Of a stretch of 64,000 bases of DNA, positions 49,140 through 60,638 are shown piece after piece. The DNA lies in NCBI RefSeq assembly GCF_900639865.1, contig NZ_CAAAHX010000003.1, positions 310,001 to 374,000 of the forward strand, read 5' to 3'. The position numbers and the translations under genes are program-made. Source of the DNA: Legionella gresilensis (GTDB lineage: Bacteria; Pseudomonadota; Gammaproteobacteria; Legionellales; Legionellaceae). Numbering within the stretch: the first letter of the stretch is position 1; every line of letters begins with the position of its first letter. The notes beneath the pieces were generated by a model. The model saw only the letters and a list, made by a program, of their open reading frames with translations, was not told where the DNA came from and did not search any database.

Positions 49140-50099
49140 TCAAAATTTTCGAAAAAAATGGCTAATACCGGAATGCTTTTTATCATGTTCATGAGGTATG
49201 AGCCTAGATGAGTTATTACCTTGCGAGGGGAAGGCTGCATTTGGTGCCTTTAAAGCTACAATTTCATTCTGCATTTGCTGCATATCACTTCTAACATTTC
49301 TTGTTAAGTTATTATTTTCTAGAATTAGTAATTGTAGCTGATTAAGTAAGCTAGTATTGTTTTGATTATCCAAACTTCTTTGGGTTTCTAATCTACTAAG
49401 TTCTGTCATAAAAGTTGTACTGGTTGATTCAAGTTTTTGGCGTAACTCTTTAATTTCTTTTTTTGCCTTATTTAACTCATCAAGGTGATAGGCGTTTTCT
49501 TGGCCAAGTTCTGTAAACACAGTCTCTAGGCTACGTAATTTTTTTACAGTCACGCTTGATTCTTCTTCACCAAATAAAACTTGAGCGACTCTATAAACTT
49601 CTTCATTAATTTTTTGGTCAATTTTCGCGAGGCTCTCTGAATTTTCGTCAATTAAAGAAACTTTAAGTTTTAATTTAATTAAATCAGTTAATTTCTTGAT
49701 ATCACCTTCATTCTGTTTTTCCCTAACATCTTTTGATGTCGTTAAATTATCTTCACATGCAAATATTAATTGATGTGCTTCAAATATTATGTGTTCAACA
49801 AAAATAAGCATGGCTCCCCTGAACTTTGAGTTCTGAAATCTAAAAGTATCATTGTAGAAATTATCTTTAGTTATATTTTCTACATTACATGTATAAATTT
49901 TTTCAATTTGTTGAGCTACTAGTTTTAATTTCTTAAATAAAAAGGATGATGGATTCTGTTCATGTTCATTGAACAATGCGACCATCTTAATCATCAGCTC
50001 TTCATAATAATTTATATAAAAAGCAATATTTGGGTCATTTTTATACGTTGAATCTATACTAGATATAATTGTTTTTACTGTATTTAAATCTATTTTCAT
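49140..50099 (-). CDS. Unknown coiled-coil protein
   Basis: 319 residues with no signal peptide. Residues about 190-285 form a long predicted coiled coil (for example ELNKAKKEIKELRQKLESTS and LLNQLQLLILENNNLTRNVR). The N-terminal 185 residues are helical with no recognised domain. The C-terminus is basic and His-rich (PHEHDKKHSGISHFFRKF). Long coiled-coil proteins of this composition are common among Legionella effectors, but nothing here proves export. Confidence 0.75.
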   Translation of the reverse strand: MKIDLNTVKTIISSIDSTYKNDPNIAFYINYYEELMIKMVALFNEHEQNPSSFLFKKLKLVAQQIEKIYTCNVENITKDNFYNDTFRFQNSKFRGAMLIFVEHIIFEAHQLIFACEDNLTTSKDVREKQNEGDIKKLTDLIKLKLKVSLIDENSESLAKIDQKINEEVYRVAQVLFGEEESSVTVKKLRSLETVFTELGQENAYHLDELNKAKKEIKELRQKLESTSTTFMTELSRLETQRSLDNQNNTSLLNQLQLLILENNNLTRNVRSDMQQMQNEIVALKAPNAAFPSQGNNSSRLIPHEHDKKHSGISHFFRKF

Positions 50100-50551
50100 G
50101 AAAATCTAAGGCTTATAAAAAACTTAATTTTAACATAATAAAAAATTTAAATTCTATATTTTTTAATTACTTAGAGATAAGTATAAAAAATTTTAATACA
50201 AAGTGTAGTTTTATATTTTAAAACCTTTGATATATATAAATTTATCGGTAAAAGTTATTAATAATAATTAATAATATAAGGAAAAATTAGTTAGACGATT
50301 ATTAAAACCAATTAAAAACTATAAAAAAGCTAAGTAAACTGAATATACCGTAAATTACTAAAATTTATTTAGCGAAACAATCTAACAAGTAATTTCTGCC
50401 TTTAACTTTCTTACTAAACTATTTTCTTATAACCAATTCATCAATCAAATACCTTACTTAACCTATATTCTAAAGTGCAATTATCACAGTTAAAATGATT
50501 TAACTTTTAGCTAAACAAGCCGATAAAGAAAAAAATTCTTAGGGAAAAGAA
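50100..50551. other. 452-bp AT-rich gap
   Basis: No gene or strong repeat seen; very AT-rich with several poly-A/T runs. It must hold the divergent promoters of the coiled-coil gene and the 1285-residue protein gene. Confidence 0.5.
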
Positions 50552-53500
50552 ATGTCTTATCGTGATGGCTTAAAATTTAGCTATACCAAAATGGATGCTC
50601 TAGCTGTTTTAGGACAACCTGTTTCAGCCTTATTAGGTATTTCTGATAAGACAGAGCAAACTTTAAATAAACTAGGTATAAAAAAGATTTATGATCTTGC
50701 CAGCTCACCACTTTTTAAAATAGCTTTTGAAATTGCTAACGCAGCTCAGGGTGGAGGCAACTCAATTACAGCTCGCTTAGGGCGAATACCAAGTAGTTTT
50801 ATTGATTCCGACTCACCTGCAACACCTGACTCATTAGTAGAGGTAGACATTGCTCTGTTAAGAGAAATTGACACAACACTGGCTACAGAAATTAAAAAGA
50901 ATTTACAAGTAGAAACGGTAGGCGATTTAGGTAGATGGCCACCTTTTTGCGCAGCGCTGGTAATTTTAAATGCAGCAATACCACCTCTTCATCAAGATGA
51001 AGAAGCTAGCGAACTTGTACCACGTTTAGGCGAATATCCTACCGAACGGCATTATTATCAGAGTGTTGTTATTGATCAAGTTACACCAGGAGAAACAATT
51101 GATTTAAATTCAGCAGGACCTATTGATATATCGCCCACGGTTTCTGCCGATTTTGGCTTTAAAGCCCCAGCGGTAGGTGCAGTACTAACCTTTGCTCAAT
51201 CTTGGTTTGCTCAGGGAATAACACTTGGAAACTTATTACATAGTGTGGCACTAGCGCCAGGAGAAAGTACACGCATTGCTGTTTTAAACTGGGCTCGCCA
51301 AACTCGCGCAACGGGTGAAGAAAATATTTCTGAAACAGAACAACTAACAAATACCAGTACTCATAATCGTGCTATCAGTGAAGTCCAAGAAGCGGTTGCT
51401 TCAGAAGTACAAACAGGATTTTCGCGTACAAATGGTAGCTCAACAACCAGTGCAGGCGGTGGTGGATTAGGCCTAAGCTTAGGTCCATTAACTTTAGGTG
51501 GCAGCGGATCATCTGCTACAACAACTTCAAATGCTGAGAGCTTTTCCTCCTCTGCAGGCGCTCGCAATCTAGCAGCAACGATGAATCAACGTGTTTCGGA
51601 TGCAACTCAACAAGCAGCCTCGTCAGTGCGTGATCGACGCGCATCAATAGTTAAAGAAGTTTCGGAAGAAGAACATCAAAGTGTTTCAACACGGATTATT
51701 GCTAACTATAACCACATGCATGCCTTAACTGTGCAATATTTTGAGGTTATCGAAATATACCGGGTTAACGTCCAATTACATCAGGTTGAACGCTGCTTAT
51801 TTATTCCCATGAAATTAGTGAACTTTGATAGATCTATTATTGAACGTTATCAGGGTGTATTAGCTAATGCTGCCCTAAATCGTCGTGCTCAAGAATTATT
51901 GAGGGCCGAATTCGGTTCCGTTATGATTAAACCTTCTTTACCTGTAAGGCCAACAAAAACTATTTTTGATAGATTTTCTAGACTTGATCGTTTAGCTACA
52001 AGAACAGCAACAGCTACTCTTGCTCGCGCTATCAACTTATCAGAGAGTGAAACTGCCTCTACAGAAAATGTAACTAATGAGCCAGCCGAAACACCTGCAA
52101 CGACAACAAACTTTAATGATCATCTTTCATGGGTTAAAGAAGAATTATTAAGGGCTTCTAGAATTACTTTAGGAACTATTGTTAAACCAGGAACAAGCGA
52201 CTTATTTTTACCTGGCGAGACTGAGCTTAGCGGGATAACCTTTGAGTTACGTGCTCAAGGTAATTCTCCTATTACAATTAGTGGCGTAAAAGTACGACTT
52301 CAATCTGGGAGTTTGGTTAATTTTTCAAGCGTAAGTATTTTAGAATGGGCAATTAATGATGCAATTCCTATTCAAGAGATTAGTGAAATTCGCGTCTCTT
52401 CTACAAGCACAAGTTATCTTGTTGGCAAATTAACGCTCCAACTAAATTATGGTAGTGCTAAGTTTCCAATTAGCATTCCTATTGAAGTTGCACCTAATGC
52501 TATAGATTTACCATTGTGTCGCTTTATAGCGAATGAAGGTGAAACGGAATTAAGAATTCATCTTGACCAACATAGGTTACATTATAGTCAAGCTATTTGG
52601 CGCGCATTAGATCCTTCCAGCATTGCATTACTTCTTTCTGCTTATACTTTTGAAGGTAAACCTATTGCAGATTTAATCGATCCAAATCCTATTATGATAG
52701 CTAGTAATTATTTAGTATTTCGCATGCCAAGCTTTGTCGAAGCCGCCGGTATCCAAGAACGAGATGAAAATAATAATTTAGATGCATCACACAAAAATTG
52801 GAAAGCCTGGCTTAAAGAACGCGGCTTAGTCTTAGGAGCTGCTAGTGCTGCCGAACAACTTGTCCCTATTCCTACGGGTGGTGTATTTGCCGAAGCCGTA
52901 TTAGGTCGCTCTAATTCGGCAGAAAAACTCGACGCCACTCGATTCTGGAACTGGCAAGACTCTCCTATTCCTTTACAACCACCTGAAATTGCAGCAATCC
53001 AAATGGAATCTAGAGCCCAACCCGTTGACGCTACCCCAGGTCATTTAGGCGCACCTGTATTAAACATCATGAACCCAACACCTTTACCTGATCCAACCGG
53101 GGTTGGCGCCATTCTAAATGCAGTACAAAATGGTAATATGTTCCGTGATATGGCAGGACTTGCAGCCACATCCTCCTTAGCGCAAACACTTGCTGGCCAC
53201 GCCACTAGTGCAAGCACTGAAGCAGGCAGGCAAGCAGCTGCTAATCTTGCAGTTGCCGCTCAAAAGGATATTGAGGAAAAACGAATAGCAGCTCAACTTG
53301 CACTAGCTGCCATGGGAATCCCTTCTGGTGGTGGAGGCTCTGCTAAAAATATTTCTGAAAGTGGTGCTTTATTCAACACAGCTACTGAGATGGATAAACA
53401 ATCGCCTCGTATGGGTAATTCCGGCACAATTGATGGAAGTAGTAGTGGATTTGATGGCTCAACTTCACCTGGCCCTGGTGGTAGTGGAGGAACAGAATCA

Positions 53501-54409
53501 GGTGAGACTTTTGATGATTCTTATATGCCTGGCGTTCCTGAAGAATATCGAAATATGTTTAATAGCCCTAGCCGGGCAGATGAAGTCTTATCAAAAATGA
53601 ATTGGGGCATGCTTGGCACTTCAGGCGCCAGTATCATTCCTGCTACCAAAGGAAAGAGTGGCTCTTCTGCAAAAGTAAGTGGCGTTATTAGTTTTGAACT
53701 AGCTTGTTATGCTAATTTTCCTAGTCCCTGGCCTGACGAAGCGGCTGAGGTACAAGGTTTAATGAATGATAAATGGATCCCGTCTGCTGAAGATTTTGAC
53801 GCTATTAGCCCTGCTGCCACCAATGCTAATAATCAGGCTACTAAACCTTTTGGACAAGTTATGACTTCCCTTGCAGATGTAATCAGCTCAGTGACTTATT
53901 TTGCTCCCAAAGTACCTGGCTTTGGTAAAAGTCATCCCTCAAGAGTAGTTCGTCTAAATTTATTCTTATATGCTGGAACAAATAATATTGGCTTGATGGG
54001 TACCTTAACTACTCAAGGTAAATGGGGTACTACCATCCCCGCCAACGCCGATATTAATTCCCCCGGAGTTGATGCAGCCGTTATTGCTGCAATTAAAAGT
54101 AATACTGCTAATAAAACAACATTAGCCAATTTAAAGAAAGCATGGGGCGCTAATGCTGAAATTTGGCTTTATACTTGCGACGGCGTAGTAAGTACCGCAT
54201 TTGGGAAAAAGTTTGCTAAATTAATGGGTGCTAAAGTTCGCGCTTTTGATGATCCTTTTTGGGTATTACCTACTTATGATACCACTCAGAAAATCATTCT
54301 TTCACGTAATGAGTTTGGCATCGGTTCTGATTTTGCGGCAGCGGCTGCGACTAGAACTAAGGATTTACACAGCCTTGACTCTTTAGCGACAAGAACCTTT
54401 AAACCCTAA
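50552..54409 (+). CDS. Large unknown protein with HhH-like N-terminus and caspase-like C-terminal segment
   Basis: 1285 residues, no signal peptide or membrane helix. Residues 28-50 (LLGISDKTEQTLNKLGIKKI) and 102-130 look like helix-hairpin-helix motifs. About 220-265 contains LAPGESTRIAVLNWARQTR; 293-326 is a Gly/Ser-rich linker; 345-425 has long helices then a beta region. Residues 905-1000 are again low-complexity. The last 150 residues pair LNLFLYAG (1135-1142) with EIWLYTCDG (C1209), reminiscent of DUF4347/CHAT caspase-like folds, but the expected His after the first strand is absent. Strong Shine-Dalgarno before ATG. Less AT-rich than its neighbours. Function unknown. Confidence 0.82.
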   Translation: MSYRDGLKFSYTKMDALAVLGQPVSALLGISDKTEQTLNKLGIKKIYDLASSPLFKIAFEIANAAQGGGNSITARLGRIPSSFIDSDSPATPDSLVEVDIALLREIDTTLATEIKKNLQVETVGDLGRWPPFCAALVILNAAIPPLHQDEEASELVPRLGEYPTERHYYQSVVIDQVTPGETIDLNSAGPIDISPTVSADFGFKAPAVGAVLTFAQSWFAQGITLGNLLHSVALAPGESTRIAVLNWARQTRATGEENISETEQLTNTSTHNRAISEVQEAVASEVQTGFSRTNGSSTTSAGGGGLGLSLGPLTLGGSGSSATTTSNAESFSSSAGARNLAATMNQRVSDATQQAASSVRDRRASIVKEVSEEEHQSVSTRIIANYNHMHALTVQYFEVIEIYRVNVQLHQVERCLFIPMKLVNFDRSIIERYQGVLANAALNRRAQELLRAEFGSVMIKPSLPVRPTKTIFDRFSRLDRLATRTATATLARAINLSESETASTENVTNEPAETPATTTNFNDHLSWVKEELLRASRITLGTIVKPGTSDLFLPGETELSGITFELRAQGNSPITISGVKVRLQSGSLVNFSSVSILEWAINDAIPIQEISEIRVSSTSTSYLVGKLTLQLNYGSAKFPISIPIEVAPNAIDLPLCRFIANEGETELRIHLDQHRLHYSQAIWRALDPSSIALLLSAYTFEGKPIADLIDPNPIMIASNYLVFRMPSFVEAAGIQERDENNNLDASHKNWKAWLKERGLVLGAASAAEQLVPIPTGGVFAEAVLGRSNSAEKLDATRFWNWQDSPIPLQPPEIAAIQMESRAQPVDATPGHLGAPVLNIMNPTPLPDPTGVGAILNAVQNGNMFRDMAGLAATSSLAQTLAGHATSASTEAGRQAAANLAVAAQKDIEEKRIAAQLALAAMGIPSGGGGSAKNISESGALFNTATEMDKQSPRMGNSGTIDGSSSGFDGSTSPGPGGSGGTESGETFDDSYMPGVPEEYRNMFNSPSRADEVLSKMNWGMLGTSGASIIPATKGKSGSSAKVSGVISFELACYANFPSPWPDEAAEVQGLMNDKWIPSAEDFDAISPAATNANNQATKPFGQVMTSLADVISSVTYFAPKVPGFGKSHPSRVVRLNLFLYAGTNNIGLMGTLTTQGKWGTTIPANADINSPGVDAAVIAAIKSNTANKTTLANLKKAWGANAEIWLYTCDGVVSTAFGKKFAKLMGAKVRAFDDPFWVLPTYDTTQKIILSRNEFGIGSDFAAAAATRTKDLHSLDSLATRTFKP

Positions 54410-54419
54410 ACAACTCAAA

Positions 54420-54446
54420 TCTCTGCTCTTTAATTAAGAGCAGAGA
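54420..54446. terminator. Terminator between the large protein gene and tldD
   Basis: Perfect 11-bp stem TCTCTGCTCTT / AAGAGCAGAGA with a TAATT loop; serves the two convergent genes. Confidence 0.85.
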
Positions 54447-54479
54447 ACTTAATTTAAATAATTTTATATATCTGCCCAA

Positions 54480-55922
54480 TTAACGAGTTCCCCCAACCGT
54501 TAAGGCATCAATTTTTAATGTAGGTTGGCCCACACCCACTGGCACCGACTGACCATCTTTGCCACAAACACCAATGCCCGGATCAAGTGATAGATCATTA
54601 CCTATCATACTAATTTTCTTCATCACATCAGGGCCATTACCAATAAGTGTTGCGCCCTTAACCGGTTGAGTTATTTTACCATCTTCAATTAAATAAGCTT
54701 CACTAGCAGAAAATACAAATTGACCCGAGGTTATATCAACTTGCCCGCCACCAAAATTAACGGCATATAAGCCTCGCTTCACTGAGCGAATAATTTCTTC
54801 TGGCTCATGTGCGCCTGCAAGCATATAAGTATTAGTCATGCGTGGCATAGGTAAATGAGCATAAGATTCACGGCGACAATTTCCAGTAGGTTGCATCCCC
54901 ATTAAACGCGCATTTAATTTATCTTGCATATAATTGACAAGCTTGCCATCTTCAATCAATGTTGTACATTGACTTGGTGTTCCCTCATCATCAATGGTTA
55001 AGGAACCACGTCTATCTGGCAACGTGCCATCATCAACGACAGTGACTCCTTTTGCAGCTACTTGCTGACCTAGTTTACCGGAAAAAGCTGATAGCCCTTT
55101 TCGATTAAAATCTCCTTCCAATCCATGACCTACTGCTTCATGCAATAATACACCAGGCCAACCTGGTCCAAGCACTACGGGCATAGTACCGGCAGGTGCT
55201 GCTTCAGCTTCCAGATTAATTAGAGCCTCGCGAACAGCTTCTCGAGCATACTCCAATGCTTTTTCTTGTTGCAAGAAATGAGAATATGCGACACGACCGC
55301 CACCACCTGAACGTGCTGCTTCACGTCGGCCATTTTTATCTTCAACAATGACACTCACATTCACACTTACTAAAGGGCGAATATCGGCAACTAATTCACC
55401 ATGTAACCCAGCCACCATAACGGCTTCATAGCAACCGCTTAAGGAAGCATTCACTTGAATAACACGTGGATCAAGCCTTCTTGCCTCCTTATCAATAGCT
55501 TCTAATAAAGCAATCTTTTCTTGCTTTGTCATAGTATCAATAGGATTGATGCTAGCATACTTTTCAATAGGTGCACCTTGAATAGCAACTGAATGCAGAG
55601 GTTTTGCAGATGTTAATGCTATTGAGCGAGCAGCATCTGCAGCACGCTCAATAGCTGATAAAAAGATGTCATCACAATAAGCATAACCTGTTTTATCGCC
55701 ACTTATTGCGCGTATGCCTACACCACGATCAATAGAATAGCTGCCGCTTTTTACTACAGAATCTTCTAAATACCAGGATTCATAAATACTACTTTGAAAA
55801 TAAAGATCAGCATCATCTATATGGCGGCCCATAAATGACTTTAACAGTTTTTCAATTGCTGTTTCATCAAGCGATGCAGGTTTTAAAATTATATCTTTAG
55901 CGAGAGTTAATGCCTGAGTCAT
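54480..55922 (-). CDS. tldD: Metalloprotease TldD
   Basis: 480 residues, family U62. The zinc site [12 protein letters not shown] and the C-terminal [18 protein letters not shown] are conserved. With TldE/PmbA, not in the window, it degrades unfolded or leader peptides such as microcin B17 precursors and CcdA. Follows the nitrilase-like gene on the same strand with a 47-bp gap. Confidence 0.97.
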   Translation of the reverse strand: MTQALTLAKDIILKPASLDETAIEKLLKSFMGRHIDDADLYFQSSIYESWYLEDSVVKSGSYSIDRGVGIRAISGDKTGYAYCDDIFLSAIERAADAARSIALTSAKPLHSVAIQGAPIEKYASINPIDTMTKQEKIALLEAIDKEARRLDPRVIQVNASLSGCYEAVMVAGLHGELVADIRPLVSVNVSVIVEDKNGRREAARSGGGGRVAYSHFLQQEKALEYAREAVREALINLEAEAAPAGTMPVVLGPGWPGVLLHEAVGHGLEGDFNRKGLSAFSGKLGQQVAAKGVTVVDDGTLPDRRGSLTIDDEGTPSQCTTLIEDGKLVNYMQDKLNARLMGMQPTGNCRRESYAHLPMPRMTNTYMLAGAHEPEEIIRSVKRGLYAVNFGGGQVDITSGQFVFSASEAYLIEDGKITQPVKGATLIGNGPDVMKKISMIGNDLSLDPGIGVCGKDGQSVPVGVGQPTLKIDALTVGGTR

Positions 55923-55969
55923 AAGAGCCTACCTATTAAAGCGCCGAAACAATTAATGTAATTCTACGA

Positions 55970-56773
55970 TTATAATATATGATGCCGGTTGCAGGGAAAT
56001 CTTTGCCGGAGAATCTCTAGTTGAGCTAAATCAATTGATGCGCTAACTATACCGGAATTATTAATTTTTTCTGCCAATATTTTTCCCCAAGGATCAATAA
56101 TCATACTATGGCCATAGGTTTCTCGGCCATTTTCATGTTTACCACCTTGATTAGGCGCTAAAACATAACACAAATTTTCTATAGCCCGCGCTCTTAATAA
56201 AATCTCCCAATGCGCAAGGCCCGTTATAGCAGTAAAAGCTGACGGAACAACAAATAACTGGGCACCTTTACTTTCTAATTGACGATAGAGTTCTGGAAAA
56301 CGTACATCATAGCAAACTGATAATCCTACACGACCAATAGGGGTGTCAACTACTACAACCTTATCTCCAGGCTCGACAGTAGCAGATTCAAGATAAGCCT
56401 CTCTATTAGCAACCTCAACATCAAACAAATGAATTTTATCGTATCTTGCTTGACATAAACCTTTATTATCAAAAACTAAGCAAGCTGAACGTATCCGAGT
56501 ACCATTTGTTTTAATAGGTATAGTTCCAGCAATAAGCCATAGATTATATTCTTTAGCTAGCCGACTTATACTATCTTGCATTAATCCATTGCCAAATTCT
56601 TCTGCTATCGCTAATTTATCAACCTCTTTAGTCCCCATAAAAGCGAAATTTTCTGGTAATACTACAAGGCTGATATCTTGATTAGCCACTTCCTGCAAGT
56701 ATTTTTCTACTATACTTATATTTGCAGTAATCGAGCTTGATGAAGTCATTTGTATAGCTGCTACTTTAACCAT
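55970..56773 (-). CDS. Carbon-nitrogen hydrolase (nitrilase superfamily, Nit1/omega-amidase-like)
   Basis: 267 residues from ATG 56773 (MVKVAAIQMTSSSS), chosen because GGAAG precedes it at good spacing; the frame stays open to 56839 but adds nothing conserved. Catalytic triad visible: E41 (LPENFAFMG), K113 (YDKIHLFDV) and C154 (LSVCYDVRFPELYR). Close relatives repair deaminated glutathione or hydrolyse omega-amides. Upstream of tldD, as often seen in gammaproteobacteria. Confidence 0.93.
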   Translation of the reverse strand: MVKVAAIQMTSSSSITANISIVEKYLQEVANQDISLVVLPENFAFMGTKEVDKLAIAEEFGNGLMQDSISRLAKEYNLWLIAGTIPIKTNGTRIRSACLVFDNKGLCQARYDKIHLFDVEVANREAYLESATVEPGDKVVVVDTPIGRVGLSVCYDVRFPELYRQLESKGAQLFVVPSAFTAITGLAHWEILLRARAIENLCYVLAPNQGGKHENGRETYGHSMIIDPWGKILAEKINNSGIVSASIDLAQLEILRQRFPCNRHHIL

Positions 56774-56927
56774 AATTCTTCCAATATTGAATGTAAAAAT
56801 ATAAGTATTTAAAAGCTTTAGGAATTTAACCCCTTGCATGCTATTTTAAGTGTGTATAGACTTGAAAAACCTAATAATTATCCCCACATATGCTACAATA
56901 ACAGTATAAATTACTTTGGAGCGATAT

Positions 56928-57602
56928 ATGAAACAGAATGATGTAACGATTTTAAGCCAGCGCAATGAATCGGTACTAGCAACTAATAAGGTATTACGTA
57001 ATACTTACCTTCTGTTAAGTATGACTTTTTTATTCAGTGCTTTTACAGCATATACTGCCTTTGCAATGAATGTTAGGCCAATGAATCCAATTTTAATGAT
57101 TGTTGGCGTGTATGGATTGATGTTTTTAACCCATGCATTAAGAAATAGTGCTTTAGGCTTAATTAGCGTCTTTGCTTTTACTGGATTTTTAGGCTACACG
57201 TTAGGCCCAATACTTAATTTAGTTATTGCCAACTACGCTAATGGACCGCAATTAGTTGCGACTGCTTTAGGTGGTACAGGTATGATTTTCTTTGCATTAT
57301 CAGGTTATGCACTGGTAACTCGTAAAGATTTTAGCTTCTTAGGCGGCTTCCTATTTATCGGTGTTATGGTTGCCCTATTAGCTATGATTGCAGGAATTTT
57401 CTTTCAGATTCCAGCTCTACAATTAGCCATTTCAGCTGCGTTTGTTCTAATTTCTTCTGGTTTGATTTTATTTCAAACTAGTGAAATTATTCATGGTGGC
57501 GAAACAAACTATATATCTGCAACTGTGGCGTTATTTGTATCAATCTACAACCTTTTCATTAGCCTATTACAATTATTAAGTGCCTTTTCAGGCCGTGAAT
57601 AA
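56928..57602 (+). CDS. Bax inhibitor-1 / YccA-family membrane protein
   Basis: 224 residues, seven membrane helices (about 20-220). The family start is ATG 56928 with GGAG 6 nt upstream; a TTG at 56916 overlaps that site and is rejected. Typical segments include VLRNTYLLLSMTFLFSAFTA and FQTSEIIHGGETNYISATV. In E. coli YccA modulates FtsH; eukaryotic relatives are TMBIM calcium-leak channels. The exact role here is unknown. Confidence 0.93.
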   Translation: MKQNDVTILSQRNESVLATNKVLRNTYLLLSMTFLFSAFTAYTAFAMNVRPMNPILMIVGVYGLMFLTHALRNSALGLISVFAFTGFLGYTLGPILNLVIANYANGPQLVATALGGTGMIFFALSGYALVTRKDFSFLGGFLFIGVMVALLAMIAGIFFQIPALQLAISAAFVLISSGLILFQTSEIIHGGETNYISATVALFVSIYNLFISLLQLLSAFSGRE

Positions 57603-57622
57603 TCCTATTTCTCCGCTACTTG

Positions 57623-57647
57623 TCCCGGCATATGCCGGGATTTTTTT
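57623..57647 (+). terminator. Rho-independent terminator
   Basis: Perfect 18-bp palindrome TCCCGGCATATGCCGGGA followed directly by seven T. Ends the BI-1 family gene. Confidence 0.9.
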
Positions 57648-57696
57648 ATGCTAAAGAAAGCCTTTCTCATATTGCCTACATTCTGCATCTTGAATA

Positions 57697-57725
57697 GATT
57701 CCGCGGACAAGCCGCGGAACGTAGG
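57697..57725 (+). repeat. Palindromic REP-like repeat, ACAAG loop
   Basis: GATTCCGCGGACAAGCCGCG then GAACGTAGG; perfect arms TTCCGCGG / CCGCGGAA around ACAAG. The best-formed member of the family. Confidence 0.8.
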
Positions 57726-57805
57726 TAAAGGAATGGTTTCTTATAAATAGAAAAGACAAACAAACTTATTTAGCCAGATGGCTAACTGAGACTCAACCTT
57801 TAAAT

Positions 57806-57920
57806 TAAGCAAACTGCGCTTTTACTATCTCATCAATTTCAAATTAAAAATACTAATAAAGGCTTAATTTCATGCCAACTATTGGGCCCATCACTTAGCG
57901 CTTTGTTAGTATTAATAGGA
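57806..57920 (-). pseudogene. kdsA 3'-end fragment
   Basis: The minus strand reads [20 protein letters not shown] and then VFLI before a stop, against [26 protein letters not shown] at the end of intact KdsA. A 6-bp deletion and stops are present. Non-functional remnant of a local duplication. Confidence 0.8.
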
Positions 57921-57942
57921 TAAAGAAAGTTTATCTCTTATT

Positions 57943-57972
57943 GCCTACGTTCCGCGGCTTGTCCGCGGAATC
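57943..57972 (-). repeat. Palindromic REP-like repeat, inverted copy
   Basis: CCTACGTTCCGCGGCTTGTC then CGCGGAATC; reverse complement of the 57697 copy with identical arms and loop. Confidence 0.8.
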
Positions 57973-58057
57973 TAGTTATGAGATCTTGCATGGGCTTCGT
58001 AGGCAAGCCGGGAAAGTAGGTAAAGTGAAGGCTGTAGGACGAAGCTTAACCTATAAA

Positions 58058-60531
<2,474 letters not shown>

Positions 60532-60638
60532 CTAATTCGCTCAAAGCAATTTTAAATATAAACGGGATTAAATTTTAACAAAAACTAATAAGAAAGAATA
60601 CTTAATTCTGCGATTAACTCGTTTTTATACTCTATAAA

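Noticed and set aside
57806-57920. Second functional kdsA
   Set aside because: Only the last 30 or so codons are present, with a deletion and stop codons.
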